Source: Zoogloeaceae bacterium
GTDB taxonomy: Bacteria; Pseudomonadota; Gammaproteobacteria; Burkholderiales; Rhodocyclaceae
Length of the DNA: 5,285 nucleotides
Direction of reading: 5' to 3'
NCBI GenBank assembly: GCA_031274855.1
Contig: JAISPO010000114.1
Location: 1-5,285, forward strand
Shown: in pieces, positions 1 to 5,285 of the stretch
How the letters are laid out: every line of letters starts with the position of its first letter
Position numbering within the stretch: the first letter of the stretch is position 1
Notes under the pieces: model-generated
What the model saw: only the letters and a program-made list of their open reading frames with translations
Told to the model about the DNA's origin: nothing
The model's database searches: none
Position numbers and translations under genes: made by a program

Positions 1-962
1 ACGACGTGCAAATTGATATTGCCTTCTGCGGCATCTGCCATTCGGACTTGCATCAAGTGCGCGCGGAATGGGCGGGGACGCGCTTCCCCTGCGTGCCCGG
101 CCACGAAATCGTCGGACATGTATCGGCAGTTGGCGATCAGGTATCGGATTTCAAAATCGGCGACACGGCCGGCATCGGCTGCATTGTCGATAGCTGCAAG
201 CACTGCGCGGAATGCGGGGGCGGACTGGAAAACTATTGCCATGAGATGATCGGCACCTATAACGGCCCGACGCCGGACGCGCCCGGCTGGACGCTCGGCG
301 GCTACTCGCAGAAAATCGTCGTGCATGAACGCTATGTGCTGCGCATCCGGCATCCGTCCGCGCAACTTGCCGCCGTAGCGCCGCTTCTGTGCGCGGGCAT
401 CACCACCTACTCGCCGCTGCGCCATTGGCAGGTGGGGGCGGGCAAGAAAGTCGGCGTCGTCGGCATTGGCGGCCTGGGCCATATGGGCGTCAAACTCGCT
501 CACGCGCTGGGCGCTCATGTGGTCGCGTTCACCACATCGGAAACCAAACGGGCCGCAGCGAAGGCGCTGGGCGCGCGCGAAGTCGTCGTCTCGCGCAATG
601 CCGGAGAAATGGCCGTGCGTGCCAGAAGCCTCGACTTCATCCTCGACACCGTTTCTGCCCCGCACGACCTTGACGCCTTCCTGAAACTGCTGAAGCCTGA
701 CGGCGTACTGACACTGGTGGGCATACCGGCAGTGCCGCACCCCTCGCCCAACGTGTTCAACCTCATCGCCAAACGCCGGACGATTGCCGGTTCAATGATC
801 GGCGGCATTCCAGAAACACAGGAAATGCTCGATTTCTGCGCCGAACGTGGCATCGTCGCCGACATCGAACTCATCCGCGCCGACCAGATCAACGTCGCTT
901 ACGAGCGTATGCTGAAAGGCGATGTCAAATACCGCTTCGTGATCGACACCGCGACGCTGTAA
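1..962 (+). CDS. yahK: Zinc-dependent NADPH-type alcohol/aldehyde reductase, YahK family (5' partial)
   Basis: A cytosolic medium-chain dehydrogenase/reductase expected to reduce aldehydes to alcohols with NADPH. The reading frame is open from the left edge. The GTG at base 6 is an internal valine, and about 30 N-terminal residues lie outside the window, judged against the roughly 349-residue E. coli YahK as I remember it. Numbering from that valine, the catalytic zinc ligands are C11 (in CGICHSD), H33 (in GHE) and C129 (in LLCAGITTY). The structural zinc cysteines are C64, C67, C70 and C78. The Rossmann loop GIGGLG is at 153-158. The TTSETKR stretch after the second strand (176-182) is the phosphate-binding type that favours NADPH. 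The C-terminal SMIGGIPETQEMLDF and GDVKYRFVID segments are also typical of YahK. All key residues are intact. No clear terminator hairpin follows the TAA. Family assignment is very sure; the physiological substrate is unknown. Confidence 0.95.
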   Translation, partial: DVQIDIAFCGICHSDLHQVRAEWAGTRFPCVPGHEIVGHVSAVGDQVSDFKIGDTAGIGCIVDSCKHCAECGGGLENYCHEMIGTYNGPTPDAPGWTLGGYSQKIVVHERYVLRIRHPSAQLAAVAPLLCAGITTYSPLRHWQVGAGKKVGVVGIGGLGHMGVKLAHALGAHVVAFTTSETKRAAAKALGAREVVVSRNAGEMAVRARSLDFILDTVSAPHDLDAFLKLLKPDGVLTLVGIPAVPHPSPNVFNLIAKRRTIAGSMIGGIPETQEMLDFCAERGIVADIELIRADQINVAYERMLKGDVKYRFVIDTATL

Positions 963-995
963 CAGGTTTCAGACTAAACATGCGGGAATGACGAT

Positions 996-1000
996 GGGAG
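996..1000 (+). promoter_or_regulatory. Ribosome binding site of the beta-helix gene
   Basis: GGGAG lies seven bases upstream of the ATG at 1008. This supports that ATG over the in-frame GTG at 1002, which would overlap the site. Out-of-frame ATGs at 980, 988 and 994 lead only to very short frames that stop by 1005. Confidence 0.55.
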
Positions 1001-1007
1001 AGTGAAT

Positions 1008-1535
1008 ATGGAAAGCAACCGGACATTCGAGTTCAGCGGTAATTCGAGCGACAAGACAGGCATCGAAATCGGCAATCTGGCGGTAAGCGACGATGTCACC
1101 CTCAATTTCACGGGCGAGACCGATACCGGCATCGGTGTGGAGCAGATCGCCGGCAAGCATCTGACTGTCAGCGATAACGGCAGGTTCAACGTGGTCGGTA
1201 CGGCGACGGGCAGCGGCACGGGGGTGAAGATCGGCGGCAGCATTAGCACGACCGGCAGCGGCAGGGTGAATATCCGCGGTGTTTCAGGCACAGGCGCCGG
1301 CGTGGTCTTGCAGGGCGCAATAACGGTGAGCGGCGGCACACTCGAGATCACCGGCAGTTCGACCGACGGTGCAGGCGTTCATATTTCCAAGTCCGGCTCG
1401 CTTCAAACCTCCGGCAACAGCTCGACCCGCATCTTCGGTAACTCGGTCAATAAGGAAGGCGTGGAGAATCAGGGCACGATCAGCAAAACCGAAAATAGCA
1501 CCTTGGTCATTTGCAGTAGCAGCCACTTACCCTAG
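1008..1535 (+). CDS. Orphan beta-helix repeat protein, probable fragment of an adhesin/haemagglutinin-like passenger
   Basis: A 175-residue protein of unknown function built from about six tandem imperfect repeats at residues 6-30, 31-59, 60-86, 87-111, 112-139 and 140-164. A seventh is cut short after TLVI (165-168). Each repeat opens with a short alternating strand (TFEFSG, TLNFTG, FNVVGT, VNIRGV, LEITGS, TRIFGN). It then has a G-x-GV-x-I type turn and a Gly/Ser/Thr-rich turn. This periodicity is what right-handed beta-helix passengers of two-partner-secretion proteins and autotransporters show. Those proteins are usually many hundreds of residues long, with a signal peptide and secretion or barrel domain. 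None is present here: the start is hydrophilic (MESNRTFEF), an in-frame stop (975-977) blocks upstream extension, and the end departs from the repeat into CSSSHLP. It may be a gene relic that is still open, or a small cytosolic repeat protein. Start chosen for the GGGAG site. Fold is fairly sure; function is not. Confidence 0.65.
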   Translation: MESNRTFEFSGNSSDKTGIEIGNLAVSDDVTLNFTGETDTGIGVEQIAGKHLTVSDNGRFNVVGTATGSGTGVKIGGSISTTGSGRVNIRGVSGTGAGVVLQGAITVSGGTLEITGSSTDGAGVHISKSGSLQTSGNSSTRIFGNSVNKEGVENQGTISKTENSTLVICSSSHLP

Positions 1536-1547
1536 AGCGTTTTATCG

Positions 1548-1583
1548 CGGGTACACTGCGCGGTGGCGCAGAGGCGCAACCCG
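1548..1583 (+). other. Two-part imperfect hairpin in the gap before the symporter gene
   Basis: An inner stem CTGCGC (1556-1561) pairs with GCGCAG (1566-1571) around the loop GGTG. An outer stem CGGGT (1548-1552) pairs with ACCCG (1579-1583) across an asymmetric internal loop. No T-run follows, so it is not a classical intrinsic terminator. It could be a transcript-end or leader structure, or chance pairing in GC-rich DNA. The rest of 1536-1637 shows no convincing -35/-10 pair. Confidence 0.3.
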
Positions 1584-1622
1584 GCGTCCGTGGCGGGATA
1601 CTTTAGCGAATACGCATTCAAG

Positions 1623-1627
1623 AAAGG
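1623..1627 (+). promoter_or_regulatory. Ribosome binding site of the symporter gene
   Basis: AAAGG lies ten bases upstream of the ATG at 1638. It favours that start over the in-frame GTG at 1563, which would add 25 polar residues (MAQRRNPASVAG...) before the first membrane segment. Confidence 0.5.
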
Positions 1628-1637
1628 CTTACATCAA

Positions 1638-3194
1638 ATGTTCATCAAGATCGCTTTGCTTTTGCTTTTTTCTGCGGTGACGGTTTTTGTCGGCTTTTAT
1701 TTCCGCAAACGGGCCTCCGATGTTCATGGGTTTGTTCTGGCCGGACGGAATGTTGGGCCGTGGCTGACCGCCTTCGCTTACGGGACAACCTATTTTTCCG
1801 CTGTGGTCTTTGTCGGATACGCCGGACAGTTCGGCTGGAAGTTCGGCACAGCGGCGGTGTGGATCGGTTTGGGCAATGCGTTTATCGGTTCGCTGCTGCC
1901 GTGGATCATCCTCGGACGGCGCACACGGATCATGACGCATCATCTGAACAGCGCGACCATGCCTGAATTTTTCGGTTCCCGATTCAATTCGAATTTGATC
2001 AAGGTCGGGGCTTCGATCATTATTTTCATTTTCCTCATCCCCTACACGGCCTCGCTGTACAACGGGCTTTCGCGCCTTTTCGCGATGGCGTTCGGGATCG
2101 ACTTTACGGTCTGCATCGTGGTCATGGCGGTGTTGACCGGAATTTACGTCATCCTCGGCGGATACTTTGCCACGGCGGTCAACGATCTCATTCAGGGCAT
2201 CATCATGCTGGTCGGCATTGTTGCGGTGATCGCCACAGTGCTGAACGATAACGGCGGCTTTGCGCAGGCGCTCAATTCGCTGGCCCACGTTCAGGATGCG
2301 GCTGTGAGTTCATCGCCCGGCATTTTCACTTCCTTTTTCGGGCCTGATCCGGTAAGCCTGCTGGGCGTTGTGCTCCTCACGTCGCTGGGGACTTGGGGGT
2401 TGCCGCAAATTATTCAGCGGTTCTATTCGATCAAGTCCGAACATGCCATTTCCACAGGCGCGACCATTTCGACGATTTTCGCGGTGGTCATCGCCGGCGG
2501 CTGTTATTTCATCGGTAGCTTTGGCCGTCTGTATGCGGACAGAATCGACCTCAAGGCAGACGGTTTTGATTCGATTATCCCCACCATGCTTTCCGACTTC
2601 CCCGCGTTTTTGATCGGGATAGTCGTGATTCTGGTGCTTTCGGCGTCGATGTCCACGCTTTCCGCATTGGTGATGACTTCAGCCTCCACTTTCACGCTGG
2701 ACTTTTTGAAGGGGAACATTTTCAAGAAGATGAGCGGAGAAGCCCAGCTTTTCAGTATCCGCGCGCTGATTGTGGTGTTCATTCTCATCTCCTCGATCAT
2801 CGCCATCGTTCAGTACAAAGGCGGCATTACCTTCATTGCGCAAATGATGGGCATTTCATGGGGCGCGCTGGCCGGATCGTTCCTTGCGCCCTTCCTTTAC
2901 GGGCTTTACTGGAAGCGCGTGAGTCCGGCTGCCGTCTGGTGCTGCTTTTTGTTCAGCACATCCCTGATGGTTCTCAACGTCTTTTTCAGGGGATCATTCC
3001 CGCCGATTTTGCAATCCCCGATTAACGCCGGCGCTTTCGTCATGCTTGCCGGATTGGTGATTGTGCCGGTGGTGAGCCTGTTCACGAAAGCCCCCGGAAA
3101 GGCCACGATCGATTCCTGCTTCTCCTGCTACGAAGAAACGGTTAGCGTCAAGGCGAGCGAGGACCTCGGCGACGATGCGGACGCCATCAAATAG
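1638..3194 (+). CDS. Sodium:solute symporter family (SSF) permease
   Basis: A 518-residue inner-membrane protein expected to import a small organic solute, probably a carboxylate or amino acid, driven by the sodium gradient. About 13 hydrophobic segments can be placed, roughly at 3-22, 41-62, 71-92, 119-140, 153-176, 184-202, 238-258, 276-298, 322-348, 372-392, 396-424, 432-450 and 464-484, the usual SSF count. Family marks include FVLAGRNVGPWLTAFAYGTT (32-51) leading into helix 2. The ILGGYFATAVNDLIQG stretch (172-187) matches the GG-x-x-A-x-x-x-D-x-x-Q signature region. SMSTLSAL (337-344) has S339/T340, equivalent to the sodium-2 site Ser/Thr of PutP. The end (485-518) is a cytosolic acidic tail with a CFSC pair. 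The gene starts at the ATG with an AAAGG site. It is followed 17 bases later by an acyl-CoA synthetase gene, so the two are probably co-transcribed and the solute is likely a carboxylate; this is inference. It uses noticeably more TTT codons than the flanking genes. Confidence 0.93.
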   Translation: MFIKIALLLLFSAVTVFVGFYFRKRASDVHGFVLAGRNVGPWLTAFAYGTTYFSAVVFVGYAGQFGWKFGTAAVWIGLGNAFIGSLLPWIILGRRTRIMTHHLNSATMPEFFGSRFNSNLIKVGASIIIFIFLIPYTASLYNGLSRLFAMAFGIDFTVCIVVMAVLTGIYVILGGYFATAVNDLIQGIIMLVGIVAVIATVLNDNGGFAQALNSLAHVQDAAVSSSPGIFTSFFGPDPVSLLGVVLLTSLGTWGLPQIIQRFYSIKSEHAISTGATISTIFAVVIAGGCYFIGSFGRLYADRIDLKADGFDSIIPTMLSDFPAFLIGIVVILVLSASMSTLSALVMTSASTFTLDFLKGNIFKKMSGEAQLFSIRALIVVFILISSIIAIVQYKGGITFIAQMMGISWGALAGSFLAPFLYGLYWKRVSPAAVWCCFLFSTSLMVLNVFFRGSFPPILQSPINAGAFVMLAGLVIVPVVSLFTKAPGKATIDSCFSCYEETVSVKASEDLGDDADAIK

Positions 3195-3199
3195 CAAGC

Positions 3200-3203
3200 G
3201 GAG
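3200..3203 (+). promoter_or_regulatory. Ribosome binding site of the acyl-CoA synthetase gene
   Basis: GGAG with an eight-base spacer to the ATG at 3212. It sits inside the 17-base gap after the symporter stop, which leaves little room for a separate promoter and supports a two-gene operon. Confidence 0.55.
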
Positions 3204-3211
3204 ATAACACA

Positions 3212-4852
3212 ATGCCCATTACGGGAATCCTGGCCGGAAACGCGGAGCGCTACGGGGATAAAGTATGTTTAACGGAAATCAATCCTGAGCAGGAAGAAAA
3301 GCACGAGCAGGCATGGCGGGAACTCGCGCTGGTGGAAACCGCGCACAACATCCGCTACCGCAAGGAGCTGACCTGGCGCTCGTTCGAAGAGAAGGCCAAT
3401 CAGTTCGCGCATTTGCTGATCGGGCGCGGCGTCAAGCGCGGCGACAAGGTCGGCATCCTGATGATGAACTGCATCGAGTGGCTGCCGATTTATTTCGGCG
3501 TACTGAAAACCGGCGCGCTGGCCGTGCCGCTGAATTTCAGATACTCGGCTGACGAGATCAAGTACGCGCTCGATCTCGCCAATGTTTCCGTGCTGGCGCT
3601 GGGGCCGGAGTTCATCGACCGGCTACGGGCGATCAAGGACGATATCCCGCATGTGAAGTCGCTGCTCTTCGTCGGCAATGATTGCCCGGATTTCGCGGAA
3701 AGCTACGAGCAGCTCGCAGCCCCGTGTCCCAAGCACGCGCCGGACATTGCGCTTGCCGATGAAGATGACGCCGCGATCTATTTTTCCTCAGGCACGACCG
3801 GCAGGCCGAAGGCGATTTTGCATTCGCATCGCAGCCTCGTGATGTCTTGCGAAGTCGAGCAGAACCATCACGGCCAGACCTTCTCCGATGTTTTTCTCTG
3901 CATCCCGCCGCTCTATCACACCGGCGCGAAAATGCACTGGTTCGGCAGCCTGCTGGTTGGCGGCAGCGCCGTGCTGCTGCGCGGCATACATCCCCGCTGG
4001 ATTATCGAAACCGTTGCCAGCGAGCGCGTGACCATCGTTTGGCTGCTGGTGCCCTGGGCGCAGGATATTCTCGACGCGATCGACAGCGGTGAAATCAATC
4101 TGGCGAATTACGATCTGAGCCGATGGCGGCTCATGCACATCGGCGCGCAACCGGTTCCGGCCAGCCTGATCCGGCGCTGGAAAAAAATCTTCCCCCATCA
4201 CCAATACGACACCAATTACGGTCTTTCGGAATCCATCGGGCCAGGCGCGGTCCATCTCGGCGTCGAGAACATCCACAAAGTCGGCGCCATCGGCAAGGCG
4301 GGCTACGGCTGGCAAACCAGAATTGTCGATGAGCGCGGCGAAGCCGTTAAACGCGGCGAAGTCGGTGAACTGATTCTTGCCGGCGACGGCGTGATGAAAT
4401 GCTATTACCGCGACCCCGAAGCCTCCCTCGTCACCCTAAAAGACGGCTGGCTATACACGGGCGATATGGCCTGCGAAGACGAGGACGGATTCATCTTTCT
4501 CGTCGACCGGAAAAAGGATGTTGTGATTACCGGCGGCGAAAACATCTATCCGGTACAGATCGAAGACTTCCTGCGCGGCTGCGACAAAATCAAGGACGCC
4601 GCCGTAATCGGCCTTGCCGACCACCGGCTGGGCGAAATCGCTGTGGCGATCATCGAAACAAAAGCGGGGATCGAATGCAGCGAAGAAGAAATCGGCCAGT
4701 TCTGCCTGCAACTGCCGCGCTACAAGCGCCCGCATAAAATCATTTTCGACAAGGTGCCGCGCAACGCCACCGGAAAAATCGAAAAGCCCAAGCTCCGCGA
4801 AAAATATTGCGGCGGGAGCATCGTCAAACAGCAGATCGAGGACGAAGCGTAG
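3212..4852 (+). CDS. Class I adenylate-forming acyl-CoA synthetase (AMP-dependent acid:CoA ligase)
   Basis: A 546-residue cytosolic enzyme expected to activate a carboxylic acid with ATP to an acyl-AMP and then transfer it to CoA. All core motifs are present. The phosphate-binding loop SSGTTGRPK is at 192-200. The YGLSES motif is at 336-341. YTGD with the ribose-binding aspartate is at 415-418. The hinge region DRKKDVVITGGENIYP starts at 432. PRNATGK ends in the catalytic lysine K522 of the C-terminal subdomain. Compared with ordinary FadD-like enzymes, a charged stretch of about 25-30 residues (around 21-53, EINPEQEEKHEQAWRELALV and following) sits between the GDKVCL strand and LTWRSFEEKANQFAHLL. 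It may be a subfamily trait. No membrane segment or signal peptide is visible. The acid (fatty, aromatic or other) cannot be read from sequence. The tight link to the upstream SSF symporter suggests that the transporter delivers the substrate. Annotation as a fatty-acid ligase would go beyond the evidence. Confidence 0.93.
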   Translation: MPITGILAGNAERYGDKVCLTEINPEQEEKHEQAWRELALVETAHNIRYRKELTWRSFEEKANQFAHLLIGRGVKRGDKVGILMMNCIEWLPIYFGVLKTGALAVPLNFRYSADEIKYALDLANVSVLALGPEFIDRLRAIKDDIPHVKSLLFVGNDCPDFAESYEQLAAPCPKHAPDIALADEDDAAIYFSSGTTGRPKAILHSHRSLVMSCEVEQNHHGQTFSDVFLCIPPLYHTGAKMHWFGSLLVGGSAVLLRGIHPRWIIETVASERVTIVWLLVPWAQDILDAIDSGEINLANYDLSRWRLMHIGAQPVPASLIRRWKKIFPHHQYDTNYGLSESIGPGAVHLGVENIHKVGAIGKAGYGWQTRIVDERGEAVKRGEVGELILAGDGVMKCYYRDPEASLVTLKDGWLYTGDMACEDEDGFIFLVDRKKDVVITGGENIYPVQIEDFLRGCDKIKDAAVIGLADHRLGEIAVAIIETKAGIECSEEEIGQFCLQLPRYKRPHKIIFDKVPRNATGKIEKPKLREKYCGGSIVKQQIEDEA

Positions 4853-4864
4853 CCGGGCGCAGCG

Positions 4865-5122
4865 TCAAAAAGCCAGCCGCAGCACCAGATACGGAATAAT
4901 CAAGAACATCCAGATCAGAATCTTGTAAGTCGCCATACCGGCGTAGTGGATCGCGTCGAAGGTCTCCGGCGTGAGCCTGAACCAGCCGCGATGCCAGCCG
5001 TACATCGCGTCGTGCGCCCAAAAGAAACCCGCAAACCACACCAGCAGCAGCGCCAGATTGGCAACAGCGCACCAGCCCAACAGCGCGCACAGGGAATCAA
5101 TAGTCATCAACGAAATGTTCAT
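4865..5122 (-). CDS. Small two-helix membrane protein, DUF6868 family
   Basis: An 85-residue protein read leftwards, of unknown function and probably in the inner membrane. Two hydrophobic segments are visible, about residues 11-36 (LCALLGWCAVANLALLLVWF onward) and 64-83. They are joined by a polar loop with the motif RGWFRLTPETFDAIHYAGM (45-63), which I recognise as the hallmark of DUF6868 proteins of Pseudomonadota. The length is the usual 80-90 residues. The ATG at 5122 is preceded by GGAGG at a five-base spacing. An upstream TTG at 5134 would overlap that site, and a second ATG at 5107 has no such site. The gene converges on the acyl-CoA synthetase with only 12 bases between stops, so any terminator for either must lie within the other gene's end. 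No partner gene is evident. Confidence 0.85.
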   Translation of the reverse strand: MNISLMTIDSLCALLGWCAVANLALLLVWFAGFFWAHDAMYGWHRGWFRLTPETFDAIHYAGMATYKILIWMFLIIPYLVLRLAF

Positions 5123-5127
5123 ATGCG

Positions 5128-5132
5128 CCTCC
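5128..5132 (-). promoter_or_regulatory. Ribosome binding site of the DUF6868 gene
   Basis: Reads GGAGG on the minus strand, five bases before the ATG at 5122. This strong match decides the start codon. Confidence 0.7.
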
Positions 5133-5146
5133 AAACAGTAGTGACT

Positions 5147-5167
5147 CCCTCCCTTTCAAGGGGCGGA
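5147..5167. repeat. Degenerate copy of the GC-rich palindromic repeat
   Basis: This 21-base stretch matches the perfect palindrome at 5184-5204 at 18 of 21 positions, with substitutions at repeat positions 8, 18 and 21 that weaken its dyad. The two copies start 37 bases apart in the same orientation. The copy lies just upstream of the DUF6868 start. Confidence 0.55.
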
Positions 5168-5177
5168 CCGAAACTCC

Positions 5178-5204
5178 AAAACACCCTCCCCTTCAAGGGG
5201 AGGG
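5178..5204 (-). terminator. Possible intrinsic terminator for the minus-strand gene entering from the right edge
   Basis: Read on the minus strand, the palindrome gives an 8-10 bp GC-rich stem followed at once by TGTTTT. It lies about 30 bases past the probable stop at 5235-5237. The T-run is short and interrupted, so it may be only a dispersed repeat in a convenient place. If it works, the DUF6868 gene would need its own promoter between 5123 and 5177, where I see no good -35/-10 pair. Confidence 0.4.
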
Positions 5205-5221
5205 CTGGGGTGGGGATGGGG
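5184..5221. repeat. Palindromic repeat with adjacent G-tract tail (possible G-quadruplex)
   Basis: A perfect inverted repeat has arms CCCTCCCCTT (5184-5193) and AAGGGGAGGG (5195-5204) around one central C. It is followed on the plus strand by CT and three further G-tetracts. Counting the tetract inside the right arm, there are four runs of four G at 5197-5200, 5207-5210, 5212-5215 and 5218-5221, with loops of six, one and two bases. That is a textbook four-layer G-quadruplex motif. I recall similar palindrome-plus-tail sequences as dispersed intergenic repeats in alphaproteobacteria; that family link is from memory and untested. The hairpin and the quadruplex share the right arm and would exclude each other. 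Confidence 0.7.
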
Positions 5222-5234
5222 TTCAGACTAGAGA

Positions 5235-5285
5235 TCACTTGGTTCCATCCCGCACCGGCGCAGCTTCCTTGCTCTCCGGCTTGAC
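5235..5285 (-). CDS. C-terminal tail of an unidentified minus-strand gene (partial)
   Basis: From the right edge the minus strand stays open for 16 codons, VKPESKEAAPVRDGTK, and then stops with TGA at 5235-5237. The Lys/Glu/Pro/Ala-rich make-up is like a flexible, charged C-terminus. A palindromic repeat that could serve as a terminator follows shortly after. Sixteen codons are too few to name a family, and the open frame could be chance. Confidence 0.4.
   Translation of the reverse strand, partial: VKPESKEAAPVRDGTK

Noticed and set aside
974..1351. Minus-strand open frame opposite the beta-helix gene, rich in Pro, Leu and Thr
   Set aside because: It is the mirror of the Gly/Thr-rich repeat on the plus strand, has no ribosome site and resembles no known protein.
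1556..1583. tRNA-like GGTGGCGCAGAGG stretch
   Set aside because: No acceptor stem, anticodon arm or T-loop could be placed around it.
1597..1602. GATACT as a -10 promoter element for the symporter
   Set aside because: There is no acceptable -35 hexamer 16-18 bases upstream; the match to TATAAT is weak.
1629..2288. Long 219-codon minus-strand open frame within the symporter gene
   Set aside because: Its extremely charged composition (Asp, Arg, His, Lys) is the usual antisense image of hydrophobic membrane codons; the plus-strand SSF protein is unmistakable.
3788..4315. 175-codon minus-strand open frame inside the acyl-CoA synthetase gene
   Set aside because: It lies opposite conserved catalytic motifs of the ligase and has no recognisable domain or ribosome site.
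4841..4866. Interrupted stem GACG/GCG...CGC/CGTC between the convergent genes as a terminator
   Set aside because: The stem is short and interrupted, and no T-run follows on either strand directly after a strong helix.
964..5230. Shared nine-mer TTCAGACTA near 968 and near 5222
   Set aside because: A shared nine-mer is expected many times by chance in 5 kb, and the flanks differ.
4946..5284. Plus-strand open frame across the DUF6868 gene and the repeat region
   Set aside because: It is antisense to a recognisable small gene and reads through the palindromes; composition is not protein-like.

Overview
The window most likely comes from a Pseudomonadota (proteobacterial) chromosome, probably an alphaproteobacterium. 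The evidence is indirect. The GC content is fairly high and shine-dalgarno sites are AG-rich. The first gene is very close to the YahK aldehyde reductase type, and one small gene matches the DUF6868 family. Near the right end is a CCCTCCCC/GGGGAGGG palindrome followed by a GGGGTGGGGATGGGG tail, which resembles intergenic repeats I recall from alphaproteobacterial genomes. Genus or species cannot be named from this sequence alone.

Layout. Bases 1-962 (+) hold most of a zinc-dependent, NADPH-type alcohol/aldehyde reductase of the YahK family, with its N-terminus cut by the window edge. Bases 1008-1535 (+) hold a 175-residue protein made almost entirely of about six 25-29-residue beta-helix repeats. 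It has no signal peptide and no other domain, and looks like a detached piece of an adhesin or filamentous-haemagglutinin-like passenger. A 102-base gap (1536-1637) contains an imperfect two-part hairpin. Bases 1638-3194 (+) encode a 518-residue sodium:solute symporter (SSF). Seventeen bases later, at 3212-4852 (+), comes a 546-residue class I adenylate-forming acyl-CoA synthetase with every core motif intact. Twelve bases after its stop a convergent gene (4865-5122, -) encodes an 85-residue two-helix membrane protein of the DUF6868 family. Bases 5123-5234 are non-coding and carry one degenerate and one perfect copy of a GC-rich palindrome. The perfect copy has a run of four G-tetracts beside it and could also terminate leftward transcription. 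The last 51 bases probably are the C-terminal tail of another minus-strand gene.

How the genes work together. The symporter and the ligase form a two-gene unit that fits sodium-driven uptake of a carboxylate followed by CoA activation; the substrate cannot be read from sequence. The upstream reductase could supply or dispose of a related aldehyde, but nothing visible ties it to that unit. The beta-helix fragment sits between them and has no evident link to either. I see no CRISPR array, insertion sequence, tRNA or rRNA gene. I see no clear new defence or mobile system. The oddest items are the orphan beta-helix fragment and the palindrome/G-quadruplex repeat.
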